Below, piece after piece: positions 1-6,402 of a stretch of 9,976 nt of DNA. Source of the stretch: an uncultured Angelakisella sp. GTDB lineage: Bacteria; Bacillota; Clostridia; Oscillospirales; Ruminococcaceae. The translations under genes were made by a program, and so were the position numbers. Position 1 is the first letter of the stretch. Each line of letters starts with the position of its first letter. The stretch covers positions 1-9,976 of the forward strand of contig CAKSYU010000051.1 in assembly GCA_934524965.1 (NCBI GenBank). The letters run 5' to 3'. The notes under the pieces were generated by a model. The model was not told the DNA's origin and did no database searches. It worked only from the letters and a program-made list of their open reading frames with translations.

Positions 1-14
1 ACCATATCTACGAG

Positions 15-42
15 AAAAAGCCCAGCTCCCACTGGACTTTTT
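15..42 (-). terminator. Second hairpin terminator after the DHHW gene
   Basis: Positions 15-25 pair with 32-42 as an 11-bp stem around a 6-nt loop. One pair is a G-U wobble in the minus-strand RNA and a C-A mismatch in the plus-strand RNA, so the structure is better on the minus strand. The 3' arm ends in five T on either strand. It lies just beyond the 53-76 hairpin and could be a backup terminator for the minus-strand operon, or it could end a plus-strand gene to the left of the window. Confidence 0.5.
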
Positions 43-52
43 CGACAAGCTG

Positions 53-79
53 AAAGCTCCCCCACGGGGGAGCTTTTTT
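53..79. terminator. Rho-independent terminator, perfect 10-bp stem
   Basis: AAAGCTCCCC (53-62) pairs perfectly with GGGGAGCTTT (67-76) around a 4-nt loop CACG. On the plus strand the T-run continues to 79. On the minus strand the 3' arm ends in only three T. It starts about 10 bases past the stop codon of the minus-strand DHHW gene and probably ends the five-gene minus-strand block. The stronger U-tract on the plus strand suggests it also ends a convergent gene to the left. Confidence 0.75.
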
Positions 80-88
80 CTATGCCGT

Positions 89-1174
89 TCAGCGGTTCAG
101 CGCTGTCAGTCCGGCGGAAAGATCACGGTTCAGCAGGGTGGGGGCGCCGTACAGCAGCAGGGTGCGGTCATATTCCGCGCCGGCGACCGCCGCCAGCATT
201 TCCTCGTTGCATTGCGTCACATCGACATAGGTGATGCTGCTGTAGTGCAGCGCCAGATACGGAATGACGCACAGGGCGTTTTCATCACCGAGGAGCAGCA
301 GACTGCGGGGGGCGCTGCCCTCCGCCGTTATGGTGATGCGCGCCGCGCTGCCGCCCAGAATGCAGTCCATGCCGGTCGTCCCGTCCAGGGGGTACAGCGT
401 ATCGGTCAGGGTCACAGTGCCGTCGGCGGCGGTACGCATCACATGGTAGCTGCGGCTGTCCTCCAGCGGCAGCAGCGCCGTTACCACATCGGGGCGCACC
501 TTATCGTAGCTCCAGCGGGCGTACAGGTCGCCGGTGCAGTCGTACCGCAGCGGCGTGTTGGTAAAGCTCTCCTTGGCATAGGGGAAGTAATCCAGCGCCG
601 CCCCCAGCGCCTGATACAAAAGATAGCCGGTCAGTTGGGTGGGGCGGGTATCGGTGCGGTAGTACAGCCGGCTGCCGCTTTGCTCCGCCAGCAGCGGGTA
701 GCCGTTTATCACCTGCGGGCACAGGGCGGAAAGCCGGTTCGCGGCATTTTGCAGCCAGCTTTCCTGGTCAAACAGCAGCGCCGCCTCCGGCAGTAGCTGG
801 CTGCTGATGGCGCAGGCGCTGGGCAGCAGCACGGTGCAGGTCGTCCGGGTGCGGCAGTAGGCTTCCAGCGCGGCAAGGTTCGTTTCACCCTGCGTTTCGT
901 CCTCTACGGTCAGGTTCTCGATCAGTCCCTCCCCCGTAAAGTAAATGCCGTCGATCTCCTGCCCGCCGCCCATCATCAGCAGGGTGGTCTTCCAGCCCTT
1001 CAGGGCATCGCTCAGCGGCAGGTTTTCCCGCAGGGCGGTCTCGGTCTTCACGCCGAACCCGCCCTCCGCGGCGGCAAAGTCGCTGCCGAACCGCCCCGTA
1101 AGGAGCAGGCTGCCCAGCAGCCCGCCGAACAGCAGCACGGCGTATATCATGGCAATAATGCGGTAACGTTTCAC
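89..1174 (-). CDS. DHHW-family protein with degenerate active-site motifs, MBOAT partner
   Basis: A 361-residue protein with one N-terminal membrane segment (about residues 6-26) and a long outside domain. The layout matches DHHW-family (AlgJ/AlgX/SGNH-like) proteins, which work with MBOAT transferases in O-acetylating cell-surface polymers. Visible family landmarks are the IDGIYF segment (74-79), YYRTD followed by T-x-x-G (171-183), and an LLLLGDENA...PYLALHY block (292-311) where relatives carry a DS(Y/F)-type nucleophile motif. The DHHWT signature reads D175-T-R-P-T179, and the expected serine is E298, so hydrolase or transferase chemistry looks lost. Translation starts at GTG (1174-1172), 7 nt after an AAGGGGG ribosome site that overlaps the stop codon of the upstream MBOAT gene, which suggests coupled translation. 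The reading frame is intact. The family call is by eye. It could also be a distinct subfamily whose chemistry uses other residues. Confidence 0.68.
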   Translation of the reverse strand: MKRYRIIAMIYAVLLFGGLLGSLLLTGRFGSDFAAAEGGFGVKTETALRENLPLSDALKGWKTTLLMMGGGQEIDGIYFTGEGLIENLTVEDETQGETNLAALEAYCRTRTTCTVLLPSACAISSQLLPEAALLFDQESWLQNAANRLSALCPQVINGYPLLAEQSGSRLYYRTDTRPTQLTGYLLYQALGAALDYFPYAKESFTNTPLRYDCTGDLYARWSYDKVRPDVVTALLPLEDSRSYHVMRTAADGTVTLTDTLYPLDGTTGMDCILGGSAARITITAEGSAPRSLLLLGDENALCVIPYLALHYSSITYVDVTQCNEEMLAAVAGAEYDRTLLLYGAPTLLNRDLSAGLTALNR

Positions 1175-1181
1175 TCCGGCA

Positions 1182-1188
1182 CCCCCTT
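1182..1188 (-). promoter_or_regulatory. Ribosome site of the DHHW gene, overlapping the MBOAT stop
   Basis: AAGGGGG on the minus strand, 7 nt before the GTG start at 1174. It overlaps the TAA stop (1189-1187) of the MBOAT gene, so ribosomes finishing that gene are placed to start this one. The same sequence and spacing occur in front of comEC. Confidence 0.65.
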
Positions 1189-2506
1189 ACAGCATGAATG
1201 CCAGCGAGGTCGCCAGCAGCAGGATATTCCATACCAAGGCAGCGGCATGGGCGGCGGCGGGGAAGCGGCGGGTAAAGCGCGCCAGCAGCGGCGTGACCGC
1301 CCCGCTGCACAGGAACAAACTGACCGCCAGCAGCAGCCAGTGGGTTTGCAGAAGGTACAGGCAGCTCTGGTTGGCGGCAGCCGCCCCGCCAAAGCCCAGC
1401 ATGACCCGCAGGGAGGCAGCCGAAGCCGCCAGACTATCCCCGCAGTACCAGCAGAATGAAATAAGAATGGCGATAAAGGTGTAAAGGCGGCACAGGTACG
1501 GCGGGATCTTTTCCACATGGCGCTCGATGTACAGCACCTCAAAGATGATGAACAGCCCCAAAAAGGCGCCCCACACCAGATAATTGAGGTTGATGCCGTA
1601 CCAAAGCCCCATCAGCATGGTGATAAGCAGGATATTGACCGAGGTGGAAAGGGGACCGTTATCCTCGGCGCCCAGCGCCTGATAAACATACTTGCGCACA
1701 AAGCGGTTGGCGGAGATGTTGAACCGCCCGAAGAAATCCGCCACCGAGGAGCTTTGCAGCGGGTGATGGAAGTTCTCCGGCAGATCCAGCCCAAAGATGG
1801 CGCCGGTGCCCCGTGCCATATCGCTGTACCCCGAAAGGGTGAAGTAGATGTAGAAAATGTAGCACAGCACATGCAGCCAGGTACCCAGCACCGTCACCTC
1901 CAGCGAGAGCAGGGTCTCCCATTGGGTGATCAGCTCCCGCAGCGAACCGGCAAGCACCACGATCTTGGCAAGCCCGCGCAAAAACTGTACCATGCCGCGG
2001 GTGATGCCCTCGGCGGTCATTTGCAGGTTTTCCAGCTGCGGGATAAACTGCTGCGCCGAAACAACGGGACCGACATACAGCTTGCCGAAAAAGCAGCAGA
2101 ATACCCCGTAGCGGATAGGGTCCTCGATCGGCTCACACTCGCCGCGGTACAGGTCGATAAGATACCCCACCGAGGTAAAGGCGGCAATGGCAATGCCCAC
2201 CGGCAGCACCAGCTTATCCAGCTCGGTTAGTACGGAGCAGACCACCGCAAGGGCAATATCCTTGATGACGCAGCCCAGCAGAATGGCGTGTGCCCTGGGG
2301 TGCGCCATGGCGATGTACCGCGCCAGCAGGTAGTCCGGCACCATGACCGCCAGCAGAAGCAGGAGGCACAGGGGGGAAAGCAGTCCCACAAATAAAAGCG
2401 AATAGCACAGCAAAAATACCCGCCGCGCGCCGCCGTGCAGGAAATAGTAAACCAACCCGCCCACCGGCAGCAGCAGGAATAAAAAACCCAGCGAGTAAAG
2501 CTGCAT
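1187..2506 (-). CDS. MBOAT-family O-acyltransferase-like membrane protein
   Basis: A 439-residue polytopic membrane protein of the AlgI/DltB-like MBOAT family, which normally moves acyl groups across the membrane to surface polymers. Recognisable blocks (counting from the ATG) are LPVGI...GYLIDLYRG (101-122), the YVGPVV segment (144-149), SGYSDMARG (225-233), LPENFHHPL (242-250) and GLWYG...LVWG (300-313). The two histidines expected in family motifs are absent: WHISLS reads FNISAN (N263), and GLWHG reads GLWYG (Y303; codon TAC at 1600-1598). The ATG at 2506 is preferred over an in-frame GTG at 2512, because AGGAGG (2520-2515) is 8 nt from the ATG but only 2 nt from the GTG. The DHHW gene follows after 12 nt. 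Fold assignment is secure; acyltransferase activity is doubtful. Confidence 0.85.
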   Translation of the reverse strand: MQLYSLGFLFLLLPVGGLVYYFLHGGARRVFLLCYSLLFVGLLSPLCLLLLLAVMVPDYLLARYIAMAHPRAHAILLGCVIKDIALAVVCSVLTELDKLVLPVGIAIAAFTSVGYLIDLYRGECEPIEDPIRYGVFCCFFGKLYVGPVVSAQQFIPQLENLQMTAEGITRGMVQFLRGLAKIVVLAGSLRELITQWETLLSLEVTVLGTWLHVLCYIFYIYFTLSGYSDMARGTGAIFGLDLPENFHHPLQSSSVADFFGRFNISANRFVRKYVYQALGAEDNGPLSTSVNILLITMLMGLWYGINLNYLVWGAFLGLFIIFEVLYIERHVEKIPPYLCRLYTFIAILISFCWYCGDSLAASAASLRVMLGFGGAAAANQSCLYLLQTHWLLLAVSLFLCSGAVTPLLARFTRRFPAAAHAAALVWNILLLATSLAFML

Positions 2507-2514
2507 CTTCACCG

Positions 2515-2520
2515 CCTCCT
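2515..2520 (-). promoter_or_regulatory. Ribosome site that decides the MBOAT start
   Basis: A perfect AGGAGG on the minus strand. It sits 8 nt before ATG (2506-2504) and 2 nt before an in-frame GTG (2512-2510), so the ATG is the likelier start and the protein is two residues shorter than the longest frame. Confidence 0.75.
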
Positions 2521-2541
2521 TTCTATCTAATATCGATCTTT

Positions 2542-2589
2542 GTGCAGCTCACCGGTTCGGGGCGCCGCCCCGAACCCTGCGGTCTGCAC
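2542..2589 (-). other. Strong GC hairpin between toprim and MBOAT genes
   Basis: A perfect 10-bp stem (2554-2563 with 2567-2576) around a 3-nt loop is enclosed by a further 6-bp pair, GTGCAG/CTGCAC (2542-2547 with 2584-2589). No T-run follows on either strand, so it is not a standard rho-independent terminator. It fills the 109-nt gap between the toprim stop and the MBOAT ribosome site. It could be a processing or partial-termination point in the five-gene transcript, or a dispersed palindromic repeat. I found no convincing promoter in this gap. Confidence 0.55.
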
Positions 2590-2621
2590 CCCGAATATTC
2601 CGTTTTGCACCCGCGGCAGCG

Positions 2622-3206
2622 TTACAGCTCCGCCGCAAGCCGTTCCAGCTCCTCCGGTGTGACCAGCCGGCTGAGCACCGCCGGCAGCGCATTGGCACTC
2701 AGCCCCTGCGGCAGTTCCAGCCGCCGGCACAGTGCCCGCCGCCGCTCGGCACTGCCCGCCCCGCCGGAAAGCTCTAGCCGGTACAGGTCTGCCTTGGTAA
2801 TGGCGGCAGGGCAGGGGGATTCACTGCCCTCCAGCACTCCCGCCCGCTCCAGGATCTCCAGCAGCGTTTCGGGCGGCATACCCTCCACGCCCAGCTTGCC
2901 CTCGGCGCTGGGGGCAGCCTTGCGCCGCTCCTTGCCGTAGATCTCGGGAGTATAGATCTGGATCAACCGCTCCGGCGGGATCGCCCCCGCCAGATGCCCC
3001 CGAATGGCAAAGCCCGCGCGGTCGCTGTCGGTCAGCACCGCCACGGGGCCTTTTTCGGCAAGCCGCCGCAGCAGCAGAAGCATCTCTTTGTTTTTGTAAA
3101 TGCGGAAGCCGTCGGTGAGGTAAATATCTCCCTCCACCAGATTGCACAGTGCCGCCTTATCGTATTTTCCCTCCACAATAAGCGGATATTTCAGCCGGCG
3201 CTTCAT
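2622..3206 (-). CDS. RNase M5-like toprim protein (DUF4093 type)
   Basis: A 194-residue protein with a toprim domain at its N-terminus, like ribonuclease M5, which matures 5S rRNA. Visible toprim features are VEGKYD with the acidic residue E12, LTDSDRAG with D60 and D62, and a KLGVEGM segment (104-110) corresponding to the GVEHA block of RNase M5. The C-terminal 70 residues or so resemble the DUF4093 extension known from Clostridia. The ATG at 3206-3204 shares bases with the holA stop (ATGA) and has GGAGGG 7 nt upstream. The reading frame continues upstream into holA antisense of frame, but that extension has no ribosome site and a composition unlike a protein. RNase M5 genes usually sit beside ksgA; here the partner is holA. 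Toprim membership is secure, 5S processing is inferred. Confidence 0.8.
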   Translation of the reverse strand: MKRRLKYPLIVEGKYDKAALCNLVEGDIYLTDGFRIYKNKEMLLLLRRLAEKGPVAVLTDSDRAGFAIRGHLAGAIPPERLIQIYTPEIYGKERRKAAPSAEGKLGVEGMPPETLLEILERAGVLEGSESPCPAAITKADLYRLELSGGAGSAERRRALCRRLELPQGLSANALPAVLSRLVTPEELERLAAEL

Positions 3207-4255
3207 GCTTTTTCCCTCCGCAGCAGCTCGATGAGCCGCAGAATGGTCACCTCCAGCACGGTGCGCCCGTCGGCGGCGCTTTGCTTCATGCGGGCGTCGG
3301 CGTCCGCCAGAATTTCCAAAGCGCCCTCCAGCGCGGGACGGCTCAGCCTGCCGCACTGCTCCAGTGCCTTGGTAAAGCGGTAGCTGCCGCCGTAGCCCAG
3401 TTCCTTGCGGGCGGTCGCTTCCGCCACTCCGCCGCGCCGCACCGCGGCGGCACGGTAATAGTCCACAAAGGACATGGTAAGAATCGTCAGGATACTCTCC
3501 GGACGCTCCTGTAAAAAGAGCAGATCATCGACGATCGCCATAGCGCCGTTAAAGTCGCCCCGCAGCACCCGGTCGCCCAGCTGGAACACATTGGCGTCCA
3601 CCGTGGGGGCGACCATCGCCTCGATATCCTCTTTCAGGATCTTGCCGGTGTAGCCGCGGTATGCCGCCAGCTTTTCCACCTCCTGCCGCAGCCGCAGGCT
3701 ATCCAGCCCGCAGTAGTCCGCCAGCAGGGCGGCTTCCTCCGGCTCCAGCACACAGCCCAGCCGCAGTGCTGTCTGCCGCGCGAATTTTCCCACGTCGCCG
3801 CGGGTCATGGCGGCAAAGCGGCACACGCCGCCCGCCTTATCGCACAGGTTCAGGAGCTTTGTTGCCGCCGCTTCCTTTTTGGCAAACTGTTTGGCGCTGC
3901 CCCGCACCGTCAGGATCAGCACGCCGTCCTCGGCAGGCTGGGCAAGCAGCTCCGTAAGCTTGCTCATGCCGGTGCTGCCCAGCCCCGAAGGGTTCAGGTC
4001 GTCCACCACGGCGCACTTTCGCCCGGGGGTAAAGCTCATCGACCACAAAAGGTCGGCAATGCCGTCCCAGTCCACCTCGCCGCTGCCGTCGCAGCGCAGC
4101 AGGTTCATGCTGTCGCCCTCCGGCACAACGGTTTTCGCCAGCCGGTCGCGCGCCGTCTCGATCTGGCGGTTCTCCTCACCGTACAGCAAATAGACCGGCA
4201 GCAGGGCTCCGGCTTTGATGTGGGTATCCAGCGCTCTCAGATCGGGAAAGATCAC
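3203..4255 (-). CDS. holA: DNA polymerase III delta subunit
   Basis: A 350-residue clamp-loader delta subunit, which opens the beta sliding clamp ring and loads it on DNA together with DnaX and delta-prime. Length and layout are typical: an AAA+-like N-terminal part with PVYLLYGEE (20-28) and the AVVDDL strand (82-87), a middle helical part, then the collar domain with FQLGDRVLRGDFNGA (224-238) and the closing DGRTVLE...ILRLIELL segment (329-345). The start is placed at GTG 4255-4253, which overlaps the comEC stop (GTGA), with AAGGAGG 10 nt upstream. A longer frame to 4336 runs inside comEC and has no support. The downstream toprim gene overlaps by ATGA. A candidate promoter within the comEC 3' end could give this essential gene its own transcript. 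Confidence 0.92.
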   Translation of the reverse strand: MIFPDLRALDTHIKAGALLPVYLLYGEENRQIETARDRLAKTVVPEGDSMNLLRCDGSGEVDWDGIADLLWSMSFTPGRKCAVVDDLNPSGLGSTGMSKLTELLAQPAEDGVLILTVRGSAKQFAKKEAAATKLLNLCDKAGGVCRFAAMTRGDVGKFARQTALRLGCVLEPEEAALLADYCGLDSLRLRQEVEKLAAYRGYTGKILKEDIEAMVAPTVDANVFQLGDRVLRGDFNGAMAIVDDLLFLQERPESILTILTMSFVDYYRAAAVRRGGVAEATARKELGYGGSYRFTKALEQCGRLSRPALEGALEILADADARMKQSAADGRTVLEVTILRLIELLRREKA

Positions 4256-6285
4256 GGGGCAGCGTCCTCCTTCGGCAGGGTAATGGTCAGGCTTCCGCTC
4301 CGGTACAGCCGCCAGCCGCAGTCGGGGTGCAGCCACAGGCTGCCGGTGCGGTTCACAACGGCGGTCACATCATCGGGAATGTCCTCTGCGGTTATTATAT
4401 CATAGCCTGTCCAACATTTCAGCACTTTTTGCGTACCGATTTGCAGTACCGTTCCTGCACCCTCCAGCTCATAAAGTGTATAATCCGACAAAATATTACG
4501 GATCGTATCACGATACGGCAGTATCTCCACCGTTTCGGGGTACTGTCCCTCGCCCAGCAGGGCGGTTTCTTCGTCACACAGCAGGATCTCCGGCTCCAGC
4601 AGCCGCGTCAGCCGCAGCTCGGCGGAAAGGTCGTGCCGCTCGGTCGGCTGCGCCAGTACGGTGATTCGCGGGCTGCCGCACCGCTGCAAAAAGCGGTTCA
4701 GCGCATGGATCTCGTAGCCGTCCTGTACCCCGCATAGGAGAAAGCTCTCCCCGTTTTGCTGCACCAGAACACTGCCGGTCACGCTGTCTGCTGTGAGAGT
4801 CAGGGTGTTTTGCAGGGGCAGTGCCACGGTCAGCAGAACCGCCGCCGCGGCACACCCCAAAAGCAGCAGCCGCAGCCTTGCCCGTCCGGTACGCAGCAGC
4901 ACAGCTGCCAGGACCAGCCCTACGCAGATCGTCGGCGCGATCCATTGCCACGGGGCAGTACAGGGCAGCACCGCGCCGGGCAGCTTTGCGATGCCGCGGG
5001 CAACGGCGGCAATACCGCCCGCAAAGCATTTTGCGGCTGTAAAGGGATACACCCCCACACCCACCGCCAGACATGGCAGGGTAAGAAAGGCAAAGATCAT
5101 GGCACCATATACCAGCGGCAGCACCAGCAGGTTGGTGATGAGACTGTACGCGGGCAGATAACCGAAGGTCAAGGCGGCAAGGGGCAGGGTGCCCAGCTGC
5201 GCCGCCAGCGAGACCGAGGCGCTCTCCCACAGCAGCTCCGCCCACCGGCTGCGCCGCGCGGCAGGTAAAAGCCGTGCCAGTGGCTTTGCCAGAAGTAAAA
5301 TCCCCAATGTTGCCCCGCAGGAAAGCAGAAACCCAAGCTCCCACACGGCGGCAGGGTTCAGCAGCAGTATGACCGCCACAGCGAAGCCCAGTCCGGTCAG
5401 CCCGTCGCCGCGCCGTCCCCGCAGGGAGGCTCCCAGCGCCAGCCCTGTCATCAGGGCGGCACGCAGCACACTGGCACTAAAGCCTGCCAGTGTCATCATG
5501 GTAAAACAGCACAGCAGACTAAGGATCGTCCTTTTCCGGCGGCTCCACAGCAGCAGGTCGCCCAGCCTGCCGCACACCGCCAGCAGAATGGAAAGGTGCA
5601 GCCCCGAAACGGCAAGCAGGTGGCTGATGCCCGCTGCCGAAAGCGCCGTGCGCAGTCCGGCTGGAATATCGCTCGTTTCGGCGGTCAGCATAGCGGTCAC
5701 CAGGGCGGCGGCTTCGTCCTCGCCCAGCGCCTGCAGTCCCTCTATGGTCTGCCGGCGCAGCCGCAGCAGCCACCCCAGCGGGGAAAAGACTTCTCCCGCC
5801 GGTTCCGTAGTCAGCTGCCGCGCGGTCAGTGCCACCCCGCCGGAAAGCAGCAGGGTATCCCCCTCACTTTCGGCGCCGGTGATGAGCAGCGTCCCCGCAA
5901 TCGTCTCGCCCGCCAGCGGCGTCTCCTCCTCTGCCAGATAAGAGGTCAGGTCAATAACGCGGTACACCCCGCCAAGGCGAGCGTAAACGGTGCTGCGGTG
6001 TGCGGTGTAGGGGCTGACCGCCAGTACCGTCCCCGTAAAGGGCATCTCACTGCCGGTCATTTCCTCCGCCGCCGCGTAGCGGCAGGCATAAATGCCGCTT
6101 ACCACCGCGGCAGCCAGCAGCCCACACAGCAGGGGACGCCACAGCGACCGCAGCGGTTTTACCAGCCCAAGGGCAAGGCAAAGCCCCAGCACGACCGCCA
6201 GTGTCGTACTGCCCAGCCGCAGAAATACCGCAAGCCCCGCAGCCAACGCCGCGGCGCCCCACGCCAGATACCGCCGTACCGTCAT
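4252..6285 (-). CDS. comEC: ComEC/Rec2 competence channel, degenerate nuclease-like tail
   Basis: A 677-residue membrane protein of the ComEC/Rec2 family, the channel that carries single-stranded DNA into the cytoplasm in natural transformation. It has N-terminal membrane segments, a DUF4131-like outside domain (about 70-170), then the Competence domain with LLAVSGLHLSIL (223-234), GFSASVLRAALM (268-279), LGFLLSCGATLGILL (317-331) and QLGTLPLAALTFGY (363-376). The C-terminal part (about 493-677) keeps the outline of the usual metallo-beta-lactamase-like domain but not its motifs: DVGQGD reads ADSVTGS (499-505) and HxHxDH reads Q546-P-T-E-R-H551. ATG 6285-6283 has AAGGGGG 7 nt upstream and a good promoter about 40 nt upstream. 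First gene of the block; no comEA or other competence gene is visible in the window. Confidence 0.9.
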   Translation of the reverse strand: MTVRRYLAWGAAALAAGLAVFLRLGSTTLAVVLGLCLALGLVKPLRSLWRPLLCGLLAAAVVSGIYACRYAAAEEMTGSEMPFTGTVLAVSPYTAHRSTVYARLGGVYRVIDLTSYLAEEETPLAGETIAGTLLITGAESEGDTLLLSGGVALTARQLTTEPAGEVFSPLGWLLRLRRQTIEGLQALGEDEAAALVTAMLTAETSDIPAGLRTALSAAGISHLLAVSGLHLSILLAVCGRLGDLLLWSRRKRTILSLLCCFTMMTLAGFSASVLRAALMTGLALGASLRGRRGDGLTGLGFAVAVILLLNPAAVWELGFLLSCGATLGILLLAKPLARLLPAARRSRWAELLWESASVSLAAQLGTLPLAALTFGYLPAYSLITNLLVLPLVYGAMIFAFLTLPCLAVGVGVYPFTAAKCFAGGIAAVARGIAKLPGAVLPCTAPWQWIAPTICVGLVLAAVLLRTGRARLRLLLLGCAAAAVLLTVALPLQNTLTLTADSVTGSVLVQQNGESFLLCGVQDGYEIHALNRFLQRCGSPRITVLAQPTERHDLSAELRLTRLLEPEILLCDEETALLGEGQYPETVEILPYRDTIRNILSDYTLYELEGAGTVLQIGTQKVLKCWTGYDIITAEDIPDDVTAVVNRTGSLWLHPDCGWRLYRSGSLTITLPKEDAAP
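4266..4272 (-). promoter_or_regulatory. Ribosome site of holA, inside comEC
   Basis: AAGGAGG on the minus strand within the last codons of comEC, 10 nt before GTG 4255. It is the only strong ribosome site near the holA N-terminus and supports the GTG start over the longer frame. Confidence 0.65.
4394..4422 (-). promoter_or_regulatory. Candidate internal promoter for holA
   Basis: On the minus strand, CTGAAA (4422-4417; 4 of 6 matches to TTGACA), a 17-nt spacer and TATAAT (4399-4394), with TG in the extended -10 position (TGATATAAT). It lies in an AT-rich island within otherwise GC-rich comEC. Transcripts would start near 4387, about 130 nt before the holA GTG. Chance A/T-rich codons could also produce it. 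Confidence 0.4.
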
Positions 6286-6326
6286 CTGCCCGCCCCCTTA
6301 CCATGTCTGAATCTGTCGATAACTCC

Positions 6327-6355
6327 ATTATAGAGGAGAACAGGGCGATTGGCAA
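6327..6355 (-). promoter_or_regulatory. Sigma-A type promoter of comEC
   Basis: TTGCCA (6355-6350; 5 of 6 matches to consensus), an exact 17-nt spacer and TATAAT (6332-6327) on the minus strand. The predicted start, near 6320, gives a leader of about 35 nt before the comEC ATG. No operator-like palindrome overlaps it. Confidence 0.75.
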
Positions 6356-6402
6356 TTTGTTTCGCGCCCGCATAGCATATAGCACCGCATTTTATTAAAC
6401 CG

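Noticed and set aside
1517..2230. A 237-codon plus-strand open frame opposite the MBOAT gene
   Set aside because: The His/Gln-rich low-complexity translation is typical of the complement of membrane-protein codons. There is no ribosome site or motif.
3207..3356. Longer toprim-gene start at 3356
   Set aside because: The added 50 residues overlap holA, are Arg/Gly-rich and lie before the conserved MKRRLKYPLIVEG start, which has GGAGGG 7 nt upstream.
4256..4336. Longer holA start at 4336
   Set aside because: The extra 27 residues are encoded inside comEC, lack a ribosome site and do not resemble the holA N-terminus. GTG 4255 with AAGGAGG 10 nt upstream fits better.
4472..4490. TATAAT on the plus strand inside comEC
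   Set aside because: It would drive antisense RNA, has no clear -35 at 17 nt, and no plus-strand gene follows it.
6349..6385. Possible plus-strand promoter for the SpoIID-like gene (TTGGCA, and CATAGCATA resembling a sigma-K -10)
   Set aside because: TTGGCA has no acceptable -10 at 16-18 nt. The CATAGCATA match lacks a -35 AC at the expected distance. It is short and AT-rich enough to occur by chance.
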